Shown one piece after another: positions 31,468 to 63,545 of a DNA stretch of 64,000 nucleotides (the stretch's first letter is position 1; each line of letters starts with the position of its first letter). The notes under the pieces were generated by a model. It saw nothing but the letters and a program-made list of their open reading frames with translations, was not told the DNA's origin and did no database searches. Made by a program: the position numbers and the translations under genes. This DNA comes from Archivesica marissinica (taxonomy: Eukaryota; Mollusca; Bivalvia; Venerida; Vesicomyidae), in assembly GCA_014843695.1 (NCBI GenBank), contig CM026386.1, positions 19,645,973 to 19,709,972 of the forward strand, given 5' to 3'.

Positions 31468-31700
31468 GAAGTCGTGATAGCGCAGTGGATGCGCGTTCGC
31501 TTCAGGTGCGAAAGGTCCGGAGTTCGAGCCCCACTAGAGCCGTTACGATTGTGCCCTTAGGCAAGGCATTTAAATGCCACGTTGCCTCTTCTCTCTCCCT
31601 CATGGCGATGGATTCCATCAGGAATGAGGTCTCGAGAGTGATTTATATAAGTTGAAATAACTTGTTTCGCAATCAAGCTAAAATAAATTTGTATAAACTA
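31468..31700 (+). mobile_element. SINE family 2, well preserved
   Basis: Head TAGCGCAGTGGATGCGCG, box B GAGTTCGAGCC, Leu-like loop CAG. Ends with an A-rich stretch. Confidence 0.85.
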
Positions 31701-31909
31701 AAACTAGCACTGTGCACGCCTTCAAGCGCACAATACAACATTCTTCTACATCCCCTTTATACAATGTCCATTCACGACGGAATCGAATTCTATATACCCG
31801 TCTTCGCTTGGGGTGTAGCTCGCTCAGTTATGATTTGCATAGAAAAATATTGTAGAATCACCATGTGTGTGCACCTCTGTTGAAACTGTTTCACACTACC
31901 TTGTATGTG

Positions 31910-32197
31910 TGTGTTTACGTTTATTTATCGTCGCTACCGTTTGCCTATATGAGTGACGCCTCCTGAAGAGATAATTTTACATTAGTCATTTTAGAGTTTT
32001 GGAGGGTAGTGAAATGATACAGACAGAGACCCATTCCAGATTTTCTTCTTGCTCATTTCGTGCACGGTGTACAGCACCGACACGAGACCTCGGTTTAATG
32101 TCCCATCTGAAAGACTGTTAATTTTATTATGGTCAAACGGGGGGTCGAACCTGCGATCCCTGATTACCAGTCCAGCGTGTTACCACTGGACTATACT
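31910..32197 (-). mobile_element. SINE family 1, nearly full length
   Basis: Tail at the left, tRNA-like head at 32130-32195 with box B GGTTCGACCC on the minus strand. Confidence 0.8.
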
Positions 32198-32535
32198 ACC
32201 TTTTTCAATGTCCAAATATATAGTACCAACAGACACCAATAGCTGTCAAATCTGCCCTAGGCTCCATCACTCAACAATTTTCTATATGCGAATGAACGCC
32301 CTTCATTATGAGTATCCATAGTTACATATCATCCACAACGCGTTTCGAGTCATCGTAAGGCCTCCGATGACGCACTGGCTGACCGGTTGATCAGTGTAGT
32401 TTCAATGCTTGGATGATTATTAGTATTATTAAGTCCAACTGTACCTCCGTTGAACAGTACTTCTCGCATACATGTATACAGAATATCCACCTCAAGTAAC
32501 ACTCGATTTAGTAGTATTCTCTACATGCACATTTA
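32198..32535. other. No gene or repeat recognised
   Basis: AT-rich sequence between a SINE and a MITE fragment. Short ORFs only. Confidence 0.4.
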
Positions 32536-32969
32536 TAATATGTACACTGTTTATAACCGGAACGCATCGTCCGCACTTGTTTACATTCGGAATGCATCGT
32601 ACCTATTTGTCCCACGTTGTCTTTTTTAATTAAATTACTTGATATGTGGATTCATACTTCTGTTAGCTAAGTCTTTTAGGGACATTTCTACATCCCCGCG
32701 AGGTGTTCGACATTAGAGGAAGATAGATAGATAGTATTTCATGTTCAAAATATATACGTTGTTTTCTACATCCTCTGTTGTTTCACGCATGCGCACTGTG
32801 TGTGTGTTTACATTTCGTGTGTTGATAAACAAATTCGCGTATACGACGGTTTAAATTTATTGGATTGTTATCGTTTCTGAGCGACTATTTCGATTTTTGT
32901 AAACACACACACATTAGTATTTATATTTTACCCAAAACATCCTTTATTACGATGTAATGCTGCTTTAAT
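32536..32969. mobile_element. TTAA MITE fragment (right end only)
   Basis: Matches the right two thirds of the inner MITE at 22744-23357, including TACGATGTAATGCTGCTTTAA. The left end is missing. Confidence 0.75.
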
Positions 32970-33314
32970 ACAAGTTTTATAAGAAAACAATTTGTTTTCC
33001 AATCAAAATTATTCAAAATGTGTAAACAATTGTATTATTCGTATGTTTTACATGTCATTTATTGGAATAAATACTGTTTAAGCTAATATAATAATTAAAA
33101 GATGCGACGAACGTGCATGAAAATCTATGTATAGCATGTTGAGTAAAATAAACGATAAAAACAAAGGAAACCACTTAGGAGAGCATACTTACTCTTAGAG
33201 AGTATTCAAGGGCAGTAACTGACCGGTGTCTTTCATTATACATTTAATAAGCAGCTATTGATTAGGATGATAAAGAATACGTTATGTAAGCAGATGACGA
33301 TGCGGTGGTGAGGA
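32970..33314. other. No gene or repeat recognised
   Basis: AT-rich sequence left of the 47-bp array. Confidence 0.4.
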
Positions 33315-34270
33315 CAACACTACACACCAATAGGCACGCAGGATATACGCATAGTGTACATAATGTCTACACACCAATAGGCACGCAGGATATACGCATA
33401 GTGTACACATACGCATAGTGTACACAATGTCTACACACCAATAGGCACGCAGGATATACGCATAGTGTACACAATGTCTACACATCAATAGGCACGCAGG
33501 ATATACGCATAGTGTACACAATGTCTACACACCAATAGGCACGCAGGATATAGGTATAGTGTACACAATGTCTACACACCAATAGGCACGCAGGATATAC
33601 CCATAGTGTACACAAAGTCTACACACCAATAGACACGCAGCATATACGCATATTGTACACAATGTCTACACACCAATAGGATATACGCATAGTATGCACA
33701 ATGTTTACACACCTATAGACATGCAGGATATACGTATAGTGTACACAATGTCTACACACCAATAGACACGCAGGATATATGCATAGTGTACACAATGTCT
33801 ACACGCCAATAGGCATGCAGGATATACGTATACTGTACACAATGTCTACATACCAATAGGCACGCAGGATATACGCATAGTGTACACAATGTCTCCACAC
33901 CAATAGGCACGCAGGATATACGCATAGTGTACACAATGTCTACACACCAATAGACACGCAGGATATACGCATAGTGTACACAATGTCTACACACCAATAG
34001 GCACGCATGATATACGCATAGTGTACACAATGTATACACACCAATAGGCACGCAGGATACACGTATAGTGTACATAATATCTACACACCAATAGGCACGC
34101 AGGATATACGCATAGTGTACACAATGTCTACACACCAATAGGCACGCAGGATATACGCATAGTGTACACAATGTCTACACACCAATAGGCACGCAGGATA
34201 TACGCATAGTGTACACAATGTCTACACACCAATAGTCACGCATGATATACGCATAGTGTACACAATGTCG
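33315..34270. repeat. 47-bp intergenic minisatellite (~20 units)
   Basis: Unit CACACCAATAGGCACGCAGG followed by ATATACGCATAGTGTACACA and ATGTCTA. A few units are shortened. ORFs here are by-products. Confidence 0.9.
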
Positions 34271-34660
34271 TTATACAGAGCTAAATTACTTAGATTCACG
34301 CAGATTAATTTAATTTGTATATTTCCGATCAAACTGATGATAACCTCGTGTACACTTGGTATTTCCCCTGTTTTTGCTAAAGATTACGATATTGAATGAT
34401 GATACTGTACTATATTTATTATGATGTGGGTCGTAGCCTTGGGCTGGTGCGTGGGCAGTGAGTTTATATATTGTAAATACACAGAGAATCCCATCAAATC
34501 ATCAATTGTGTTTAACCTAAGACATATATTATCAGGGATTACAATTTACTATTTGTCTTATTTCTACACTTAATTACAATACTCATAACGTAGGATGAGA
34601 TGGACCTTAGTCGCAATTGAAAATAAATATTTCATTTGGTGAATTAGATCTTGCATCGTG
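34271..34660. other. No gene or repeat recognised
   Basis: AT-rich stretch between the 47-bp array and a SINE. Confidence 0.4.
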
Positions 34661-34662
34661 TG

Positions 34663-34946
34663 TAGTTTACGTTTATTTATCGTCGCTACCGGTTGCCCAT
34701 ATGAGCGACGATTCCTGGAGAGATTAGTCATTTTAGATATTTGAAGGGCAGTGCAATGATACAGACAGAGACACATTCCATAGTCTCCTCTGGTTCTTTT
34801 ACGTGCACGGTGTAAAGTACTGACACGAGACCTCGGTTTAGCGTCCCATCTGAAAGACTGTTAATTTTATTAGGATCAGACGGGGGTCGAACCTGCGATC
34901 CCTGGATTACCATTCCAACGTGTTGACCACTGGACTACATATGCGT
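34663..34946 (-). mobile_element. SINE family 1, full length
   Basis: Tail at 34670, tRNA-like head at 34875-34945. A second tail fragment follows directly at 34967-35040. Confidence 0.8.
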
Positions 34947-35374
34947 CGGTCACCTTACACCTGTGTACTTTACGTTTATTTATCGTCGCTACCGGTTGCC
35001 CATATGAGCGACTCGTCCTACAGAGACTAGTCATATTACAACACTGTCAATGCACATATGCATGCATTAAATCAGTGTGTATACAGTATTGAATTATTAG
35101 ACCGTGTCATTTTACCATACATTCATACCTGACGTAATATGCAAATATTTAGATTAAGTTGAGAAGGCCTCAATACACTATACATTAGTGTTAAAAGGAA
35201 TAGCCGAACTGAAACGTTGAAGGTGCATACAAATATATTGTATTGTTGAGCAGAAGAACACATATGACTTCAACAAACGTGGATTCATAATCGTGTATAA
35301 TTTTAAATGGAGGCATGCAGCATTTAAAATACACATCTATAATAAGCATACGCATTTAACAAAAATTAAATAAA

Positions 35375-35510
35375 ATGGCTACCGGAAGTAATGAGGAAGA
35401 TGGCATAGAAGTTCGATGCGGATACGGAAAATGCCGACCGACTATTCTTCAAAAGTTCAACAACACGAAGGTGATGATGGTTGTCCTGTGTTTCTACGTC
35501 TTTACCCAAG
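35375..35510 (+). pseudogene. SLCO: Inverted orphan SLCO exon 1
   Basis: 136 bp on the plus strand, the same length as exon 1 of both genes, with intact ATG, open frame (MATGSNEEDG, CGYGKC, VMMVVLCFYVF) and donor CAAG|GTAAGG. About 185 bp of upstream flank and 35 bp of intron are also conserved. No exon 2 was found in the 2.6 kb before the gap. It may be a fragment, or the start of a gene whose other exons lie in or beyond the gap. Confidence 0.85.
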
Positions 35511-35544
35511 GTAAGGTCAAGATTACGTCTCTATTCAAGATAGG

Positions 35545-35740
35545 TTAAAGCAGCCCTATATCGTTTTAAATAAAATATATTTGAAAAATTCAAATTCTAT
35601 GTATGGGTAGCAATGCTGCTACACATTCTAAATTATAATTTGTATTAGTATGTTCAATCAGTAAACAGTGTTCTTTGCGATAAAACAAACTCGAAACCGA
35701 AAGAAGGACTATCCGAATCGGTCGGTTATGCGCACTTGGT
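35545..35740. mobile_element. TTAA MITE fragment (left end)
   Basis: Begins at TTAA 35 bp past the inverted exon 1 donor. The copy A intron has the same TTAA without insertion (near 24900). Similarity continues in pieces to about 36030, broken by unrelated sequence. Confidence 0.7.
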
Positions 35741-36079
35741 TTAAACATATGTATTCCACTATATACATTCACAAAACAATACATGCACACACAATCAAAG
35801 AATAGGAAAGGATCAAAACGGAAGCAGAGCTTATATAGTTTCTCTCCTTGCAGTTCAAAATACACAGTACTATTGTGGACAGTGTGGAGCTAATAGGTGT
35901 ATACCAAATGTGCATATTGCTTAGAAATGACAGAAATATAATACCGGTAAGAAGATATTTGAGAATGTAGCGCAGGTATGTATGCGCACTTGTTTACAAT
36001 CGGAACCTGATTTACATTCGGAATGCATCGTCTTCCTTCGGCAATGATGAAAACAAACATGGAATCTTGCCGTGAATAT

Positions 36080-36640
36080 TCCAGCCAGATTGAAGTATGA
36101 ACGATTACAGTAAGTTGAAACGGCTTCAATTATTGTAAAAATTACCATGTTTCTCAAATGATGTAAATGTGATTGGGTTTTAATTGGAAACCCTGCAAAA
36201 TGTTTCTTATGCCAAATAAGTGTGCAACAACTTCAGAAGTTGTCATTGGGGCGCACATGGGATATTTTAACATAATTTTCATATGTCATTATAAAGAAAA
36301 TATATCGTTTCTCACGATTGTTTTACAGAATTTGAGCATCAAGTATCAGGATAATCTTTATTAATTAATAGCTTCGGGGGGGACAGGTGGTGGAGGTTTG
36401 CTTACATATCCTGATTTTTTTTATTATGGCTATTAAAGGTGCATTTCAGGTATTTCTCTTCCATTTTTGTCAATTCGCCCTCGGTTCCACTTTCGTAATA
36501 CAATACAACACCATGTCATTTTGAAAGTGTGCACATAAAGTGACAACCACTGTGGTTCTGGGGTGGGCGGTGGGGACGAACTGGCACTTATTCAAAACAC
36601 AGAATAATGTAATACAAATAGAATACTAAGCCTTGCTACA
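36080..36640. other. No gene recognised
   Basis: AT-rich, short ORFs only. Confidence 0.4.
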
Positions 36641-36644
36641 AATT

Positions 36645-36835
36645 GGCGTGAGGCGTCCGTAGGCCAGCATCACATTTGGAATTGAACGGTCCCGTGTTCG
36701 ATACTTGTATGGCACGAAGGTAGTGTCATTGAGCAAGGCACATTACACACATTGCTTAGTACTTTTTAACCGCTTAACCGTTACCCGGTACCGAGTCGAC
36801 CACAGCTGATACAAGGGAGAACTGCTTGCTACATT
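36645..36835 (+). mobile_element. SINE family 3, plus orientation
   Basis: Box-B-like GTGTTCGATAC, then CATTGAGCAAGGCACATTAC. A reverse match to 37165-37350. Confidence 0.5.
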
Positions 36836-37164
36836 GAATATATACGACGTAGTCTATAAACTTGTAAAAATGTGAATGCAGACATTTTAAAGGAAGAATT
36901 AGAAAGAACAGAATTGCAATAAATGTAATTCAGTGGCAATCAATGCAGATTTTCTGCCTCCCATTCTAAATGCAAATACATGCAAACTGTACAAGTCTTA
37001 GTATGTACATATATTACATGTCGTCTATTGTTGCAACCGTATATAATAATGAACATGTATTATTTACTTTTCACAGCCAGTATAGTGAAAAGACGGAGTA
37101 GAGCTTGACAGGGGAGGTAAAAAGTATATTATGAATGATCCATTTATGTCGAAGTAAAACCTTG

Positions 37165-37350
37165 CGGGACCTAGACATGTTTTCCTGGGCAAGGTTGACC
37201 GACATAGACGGTTGACCAGTACTTGGCAATGTGTATGAGGAGCCTTGCTCAATGACACTACATATGTTCCTTGGTCGAGTATCGAACCTGGTACCCCTCA
37301 GGCTTTCTATTCCAAATCTGGCGCTCTGCCACGGATGTCATACAATTAAA
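37165..37350 (-). mobile_element. SINE family 3, minus orientation
   Basis: The minus strand has TGGCAGAGCGCCAGA and box B GGTTCGATACTCG, a tRNA-like head. Confidence 0.55.
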
Positions 37351-38020
37351 TACACATTCCAGCTTCATGTCTTATAACTAACATATCTTGAAATATAAAC
37401 CATCAAAGCATCAGTAGCAATATAGCTTTTTGTTGTTTTTGCAATACCTGATGTTGTTTGGTGTGCAATCAGACATGGCCATTATAATACAGTATTGCGG
37501 GCGAGATGTCGTCATTTTAGACAGTACATTTGCTCATTGGGCTGCGTATTAATGGTATAAAAATTGTTCATCATTGTACCATGGACGTCACACAGGGCCA
37601 AGTCACACATACAGTGAATGACGCACCATCACAATGAAGTCACATTGGAAAAAAGAGAAGGATGCATTTGTTTAAAATGTTTTAATAAGATACTGTATTG
37701 AAAATTTATAGTCCTATATTTTTTATCATTTTAGAAAGTTCAATGCATTTACAGATTGTCATTGAGCACATGGGTGTTGAGAAGTTGCAGAATCTGGTAC
37801 TTAATCTCAACCACCACAAGGAGCAATGAGATGGGGGCAGACTTGAACAAACTGTGGATGTCTGCCCAGCAACTGCAGTTGAATGCGCGATGTAAGAATA
37901 TATTCCAGTCATATATAGAGTATCAGGTATCTGTCAAGCATGACTGTGCAAGTGCAAGGCATAAATGTTTGGATGATATTTGCATCACTTACAAGTGTTA
38001 CAAATGGAAGTTGAGTGTGT
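37351..38020. other. No gene recognised
   Basis: A mixed-composition stretch around 37750-37930 has short ORFs on both strands but no family resemblance. Confidence 0.35.
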
Positions 38021-38021
38021 G

Positions 38022-38100
38022 TGTATTTTATGGATATTTAACGTCGCTACCGGTTGCCCATATGAGCTACATCTCCTTAAGAGATTAGTGATTTTAGTGG
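38022..38100 (-). mobile_element. SINE family 1 tail at gap edge
   Basis: Tail and first part of the body, running toward the gap. Confidence 0.65.
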
Positions 38101-38115
38101 ATTGTCCTATGATAT

Positions 38116-39115
38116 NNNNNNNNNNNNNNNNNNNNNNNNNNNNNNNNNNNNNNNNNNNNNNNNNNNNNNNNNNNNNNNNNNNNNNNNNNNNNNNNNNNNN
38201 NNNNNNNNNNNNNNNNNNNNNNNNNNNNNNNNNNNNNNNNNNNNNNNNNNNNNNNNNNNNNNNNNNNNNNNNNNNNNNNNNNNNNNNNNNNNNNNNNNNN
38301 NNNNNNNNNNNNNNNNNNNNNNNNNNNNNNNNNNNNNNNNNNNNNNNNNNNNNNNNNNNNNNNNNNNNNNNNNNNNNNNNNNNNNNNNNNNNNNNNNNNN
38401 NNNNNNNNNNNNNNNNNNNNNNNNNNNNNNNNNNNNNNNNNNNNNNNNNNNNNNNNNNNNNNNNNNNNNNNNNNNNNNNNNNNNNNNNNNNNNNNNNNNN
38501 NNNNNNNNNNNNNNNNNNNNNNNNNNNNNNNNNNNNNNNNNNNNNNNNNNNNNNNNNNNNNNNNNNNNNNNNNNNNNNNNNNNNNNNNNNNNNNNNNNNN
38601 NNNNNNNNNNNNNNNNNNNNNNNNNNNNNNNNNNNNNNNNNNNNNNNNNNNNNNNNNNNNNNNNNNNNNNNNNNNNNNNNNNNNNNNNNNNNNNNNNNNN
38701 NNNNNNNNNNNNNNNNNNNNNNNNNNNNNNNNNNNNNNNNNNNNNNNNNNNNNNNNNNNNNNNNNNNNNNNNNNNNNNNNNNNNNNNNNNNNNNNNNNNN
38801 NNNNNNNNNNNNNNNNNNNNNNNNNNNNNNNNNNNNNNNNNNNNNNNNNNNNNNNNNNNNNNNNNNNNNNNNNNNNNNNNNNNNNNNNNNNNNNNNNNNN
38901 NNNNNNNNNNNNNNNNNNNNNNNNNNNNNNNNNNNNNNNNNNNNNNNNNNNNNNNNNNNNNNNNNNNNNNNNNNNNNNNNNNNNNNNNNNNNNNNNNNNN
39001 NNNNNNNNNNNNNNNNNNNNNNNNNNNNNNNNNNNNNNNNNNNNNNNNNNNNNNNNNNNNNNNNNNNNNNNNNNNNNNNNNNNNNNNNNNNNNNNNNNNN
39101 NNNNNNNNNNNNNNN
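38116..39115. other. Assembly gap, 1000 N
   Basis: Exactly 1000 unknown bases, a conventional length for a gap of unknown size. ORFs across it have no meaning. Confidence 0.98.
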
Positions 39116-39117
39116 AA

Positions 39118-39614
39118 GGTAGTTGTTTGTATAGTGTACACTATTGTTGATAAATAACTTATATCAGTGAACGTGATCATGTTCACAAATCATGAGACTT
39201 TAGCAATGTGTAAATGTTTTGTAATTATGTTGACTCATGGTGTATTGACGTGTGTGAAGTAAAAAGTAACAAACTTACCATATATAATATTTACTATATT
39301 TCATCCGCCGCGAATCGGCAGGAGTACTCTCCCCCACCCCAATTTAAAAGGATGGGCTGTAATGTTTTACTACACCCGACCGTTGGTTGGTTCACATCCA
39401 TGTGATACAGCTCAATGCACAGAACAAGATCTGCCATGAAGAAGCTGTGTCGGTAAATAGCTAGTAAGGAGTCTGACTGACTACAATAGACTATAGTAGT
39501 GTAAGTCGGGCCAGGTGTAATGTCTACACTGATGTGGTTGATGCTAAAGCGCATTGTGATTCCGGTCATATTCCGCTTGTGTAGTGTCGGAGAGCGGGTC
39601 ATACAGTAACACAA
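39118..39614 (-). other. SLCO 5'-flank sequence next to the gap
   Basis: Matches the upstream flank of copy B (62870-63300), including TTCATCCGCCGCGAATCGG and TTCCGCTTGTGTAGTG. In copy B this sequence begins about 340 bp upstream of the start codon, so an exon 1 is expected to its left, inside the gap. Confidence 0.8.
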
Positions 39615-39859
39615 TGTGTGACGCTACTTCTACTTGTACTCGTCATTCTAAGGCAGCTATATGTTAGTAAAAATGGCGATATTTTTCTCGGTCAGCGAAC
39701 ATGTTTTCATGAATTAATTGTGGGTCGATTTCCGATGGACTATTAGTGATCTAAATTTAAATGAGAAATTGTATTTAGACATTATTGTGATGTTGTGGTA
39801 TTTTATTTGGACTTTAGATCGATAGGTATGCTAAAACTGTCGAATATGTTCCCATGTGC

Positions 39860-40753
39860 CACCTCGGCGCCGAATACGAGTACATTCTTCACCAGGTAAA
39901 GAAAGTGACCCTTCGTCCAAATATTAAAAAAAACAGAAAAATATTAACAAAACCAGTATAGACAAATTACAAAAACAAGATAGCGACAGTGATAACAGTT
40001 TATATTTCGACATTGAGGAACTCACGTCACTAAGTGATAATTTAGAATTATCCTATCAAAAGAAGATCTAAAAGAAATAGCCTCAATAATAGCTGATCAG
40101 TTGAAACCGGACTTGTTAAATGAAATAAAATAGAAGTTAAGAGTTTAGTAAAGGAGATAACTAAATTAGAGGAAGAACAGCATGTGGCCGAACTCAACAT
40201 CATGCAAGCTGAACTAGCGGGTCTTCGCAACAGCAATGCTCAGCTAGTGAATTCGCTGAATGCCACCCAGCTAGAGCTCGACGAGCTGGATCAATACGGT
40301 GGTCGTATGTGCTTGGATATATCAAGCGTATCCGACGACACATACGAGAACACTGAGAATGTCCAGAAAAAGATCCTGAAGCATGCTAGTAAATTAGGAG
40401 TAACCGTGTGTGCTGCTGACATCGACAAATGCCACATACTTGGTAAGCCAATGGGAATTCTCAGCAGCGAAGTGATAGTAAAATTCACAAATTCTGCAGC
40501 GAGACAACGCGTTTACCAGGCTCGTAAGCTCTTTGGAAACGGTATATTAGTTCAGGGCAATCTAACTCGTCTACGTCAACAACTGGGCTGTGAGGCAAGA
40601 CAGCTGGTAAGAGCTCATACACTTAAAACATGGGTTGCGTGTTGCAAAGTCTTCGGATCTATACCAGGATCAGTACAAGGAGCCAGCAAAACTATTCATA
40701 TCAAAGACATGAGTGTAATTGAGGCCATCAAAGATGGGAAATCACTGTTGTAA
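39860..40753 (+). pseudogene. LINE ORF1-like fragment, longer copy
   Basis: Same element as 246-891. The main ORF (40184-40753, 189 codons) runs from the coiled coil through RMCLDISSV, DIDKCHILG, VIVKFTNSAAR and the C-terminal LTRLRQQLGCEARQLV. The upstream segment is in another frame. No reverse transcriptase follows, so the element is truncated. Confidence 0.65.
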
Positions 40754-41395
40754 ACAACAACATTTCATAGAATGACCTGTGTATTAATTATGTTTGTCAA
40801 CAAAAATGGCAGATTATTTCACCTTTGCATTGACACATTATATTGTAAATATGTGAAATCTGTTAATGTACACCAGTTATTGTTGGTAGGCGTTCAATCC
40901 TGCAGTACTTATGTAATATAATATATTCAATCACCTATACCATGACGGTGTGTGTTTCGTTTATAGATCCAACATGTACAAAACAGCTAAATATAAAATG
41001 TCCAGTTGAGTTATTGCCTTGTGTAAAATGCATGCACAATACATCCAAATTCAAGTATCCTCATCACTATGTAAAATATAATGTGTTTCGCTCAATAAAG
41101 ATTCTCATTTTCAAAACAGATTTTTTTGATGATCTTCTAAAATACCTCAAAACGTGTGCCCCTGTATCACGTGTTCAATATAACAAAATCGTTTGCTTTA
41201 ATATTACTGAACCAAAATGTTAATATTAGATGTATTTACCTTTCGGACGATAGTCTCGTGTATTGTAATACAATGTATTGTTTCCCGATGTACATGTTTC
41301 ATAGTCTGTGCTTGAAATGTCTGCTATATATAGGTATATTCTAACAGGTGTTAGAACATTACATTAATTCATGCATTCTTATACATTAACAGACT
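40754..41395. other. No gene recognised
   Basis: Follows the ORF1 remnant. 40942-41223 is open but has no recognisable family; it could be the end of the same element. Confidence 0.35.
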
Positions 41396-41399
41396 ACAT

Positions 41400-41640
41400 A
41401 TTTTAATTAGTTTATACAAATTTATTTTAGCACGATTGCGGAAAAAGTTCTTATAACTTATATTAATCACTCTCGAGGCCTCATTCCGGATGGAATCCAT
41501 CGCCACGTGGGAGAGAGAAGAGGCAACGTGGAAATTAAATGCCTTGCCTAAGGGCACACTCATAACGGTGTGGATCGAACTCCGGACCTTTCGCACCTGA
41601 AGCGAACGCGCATCCACTGCGCCATCATGACTTCCGCATA
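41400..41640 (-). mobile_element. SINE family 2, minus orientation
   Basis: Full structure on the minus strand: TGGATGCGCGTTCGCTTCAG head, CAAGGCATTTAATTT body and GAGAGTGATTAATATAAG tail. Confidence 0.8.
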
Positions 41641-42249
41641 TTTTAACTAATAGTAGTAACAGTTGTATACAGGTGAACGATATTGTAATCATGTACGAAT
41701 GTTACGCATGCTTAATTAAATCTCTTATGTTATTTGGTGGTTAAGTTTTTAATGCCAAGCTTATCATAAATACTACAGTGACGTTACCTGTAATAATACA
41801 ACGAGTTATGGTAGGTTGTCTTGTGGTTGTAGATGTGTACGATAATATACCCGTTTGCAAATATTACATAATATAGCGCCGACTGGTTAATCATGTATTC
41901 GGTAAGAATTAACTCGGCAAACAAATTACAGTTGCTTTCCTGTGTCGCTGAATCGGCTTTTTCCTGTACATTCTATTTTATTTTATTATGCTGCTGCAAT
42001 TAAACTAATACTGCACCTGACGAGGAATAAAACTATTTAGCTTCATAATCACCTAATGTTTGGTAAGTTATTGATTTCTGGTTGCATAATCTTGTTGATC
42101 TGTTACAATTCTCGTTTAGTTTATTTTATTATGTGTTCCTCGATCCATGACGGTTGGATGATGACGGCAAAGGCTGTGAACTCGTTCGGATTGATTCGGC
42201 TCTCAAGGTTACGAGGTGTATGACGTGGTTTGGAAGTATGTGTGTGTGT

Positions 42250-42370
42250 GTTTTACGTTTATTTATCGTCGCTACCGGTTGCCCATATGAGCGACGTCTC
42301 CTGAAGAGATTAGTCATTTTAGATTTTGGAGGATAGTGCATGATACAGATAGAGACCCATTCCTGAGTCT
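42250..42370 (-). mobile_element. SINE family 1, truncated
   Basis: Matches the insertion at 2409-2614 in the copy A unit but stops at CCCATTCCTGAGTCT, where a deletion joins it to sequence matching 4750 onward. The dead LINE of the copy A unit is therefore absent here. Confidence 0.75.
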
Positions 42371-42549
42371 GTACGGAAAGTACCAATATGCATATTGACT
42401 CTTGGAAAATCCAGTTTGACTCTTGAGATTGTGACCTCACGTGTCATTGGCTCTTGACTTTCAAAGTCTAGTTAATGCCCTGTATATCTGATTGCAAGCG
42501 ATTCCAAACATATTTATAATAATGAATATTGTTACAAGAGACATACAAG

Positions 42550-42680
42550 AGACATACCTTCTCTCTTATCTTATCTCCATCCTCTCCTCGTTCTCTCTTA
42601 TCTTACCTGCACCCTCTCTTCGTTCTCTCCTCTCTTATCTTACCTTCACCCTCTCCTCATTCTCTCGCTCTCTCACAAAC
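42550..42680. repeat. CT-rich tract 3' of copy B
   Basis: Shorter counterpart of 4935-5100. Confidence 0.7.
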
Positions 42681-42752
42681 AAGCTATATAGTATGATACA
42701 CTTTATTAATCTTGAATATGTAATTGTCACATGTATTCAGGTTTCACACTAC

Positions 42753-42758
42753 TTTATT
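42753..42758 (-). promoter_or_regulatory. Poly(A) signal of SLCO copy B
   Basis: AATAAA on the minus strand at the place matching the copy A signal, about 125 bp past the new stop codon. Confidence 0.6.
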
Positions 42759-42883
42759 TCAGATTCAATTGTCAGACTTTCCCAATCTATACAACCATTG
42801 CAAAAGCTGAACGAAATACATACACACTTTGCAAAGGAGAAGAATTACATAAGACTTTGACATAGCGGATGTAGACTGTATAA

Positions 42884-62535
<19,652 letters not shown>

Positions 62536-62710
62536 TTTTATTTGACTTTTGTTAAATGGGTATGCTTATTATAGATGTATATCTTAAATGCTGCATGCCT
62601 CCATTTAAAATTCTACACGATGATAAATCCACGTTTGTTGAAGTCATATGTGTTGTTCTGCTCAACAATACATTATATTTGTATGCACCTATATTGAATA
62701 ATTATTGTAG
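62536..62710 (-). promoter_or_regulatory. Conserved 5' flank of SLCO copy B
   Basis: Single-copy counterpart of the copy A flank, with blocks such as GGAGGCATGCAGCAT (minus strand) kept in all three exon 1 copies. Confidence 0.45.
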
Positions 62711-63298
62711 CTTAATTTTAAAATTTCATTTCGGCTATTTGTATTCCTTCTAACACTATTGCAACGTGTATTTGAATATTATTACAGTATCATTGAGATC
62801 ATTTGACACGTCTTTCTAAAGATTACCTGTATTATGCACATGCAGATTGATATGTTATATCAGTGAACGTCATCATGTTCCCATATCATGAGACTTTAGC
62901 AATGTGTTTTTTAATTATGTTGACTCATGGTCTATTGACGTGTGTGAAATAAAACGTAACAAACTTACCATATATAATATTTACTATATTTCATCCGCCG
63001 CGAATCGGCAGGAGTAGTCTCCCCCACCCCAATTTAAAAGGATGGGCTGTACTGTTGTACTACACCCGACCGTTGGTTGGTCCATTTGATACAGCTCAAT
63101 GCACAGAACAAGATATGTCAGGAAGAAGCTGTGTCGGTATACAGCTAGTAAGGAGTCTGACTGACTACAATAGACTATAGTAGTGTAAGTCGGGTCAGGT
63201 GTAATGTCTACACTGATGTGGTTGATGCTAAAGCGCATTGTGATTCCGGTCATATTCCGCTTGTGTAGTGTCGGAGAGCGGGTCATACAGTAACACAG
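62711..63298 (-). other. Upstream flank of copy B, conserved block
   Basis: Matches 39118-39614 closely and 27620-27925 more distantly. Contains an open minus-strand frame (62984-63286) of unknown meaning. Confidence 0.4.
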
Positions 63299-63545
63299 TG
63301 TGTGACGCTACTTCTACTTGTACTATTCATTCTAAGGCAGCTATATGTTAGTAAAAATGGCGATATCTTTCTCGGTCAGCGAACATGTTTTCATGAATTA
63401 ATTGTGGATCGATTTCCGATGGACTATTAGCAGGTAAAGAAAGTGACCCTTCGTCCAAATAAAAAAAAACCTGTATAGACAAATTACAAAAACAAGATAG
63501 CGACAGTGATAACAGTTTATATTTCGACATTGAAGTGAAATTGAA
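63299..63545 (+). other. Third copy of the unit edge (truncated)
   Basis: Starts TGTGTGACGCTACTTCTACT as at positions 2 and 39614. The ORF1 element is cut off after about 240 bp. Confidence 0.75.

Noticed and set aside
33282..34171. Minus-strand Cys/Tyr-rich ORFs
   Set aside because: Readings of the 47-bp minisatellite.
37750..38088. Possible exon with LWMSAQQLQLNARCKNIFQS
   Set aside because: No recognised family and no conserved counterpart near the other SLCO copies; splice sites are not convincing.
37980..39186. ORFs of 351-380 codons
   Set aside because: They consist of the 1000-N gap.
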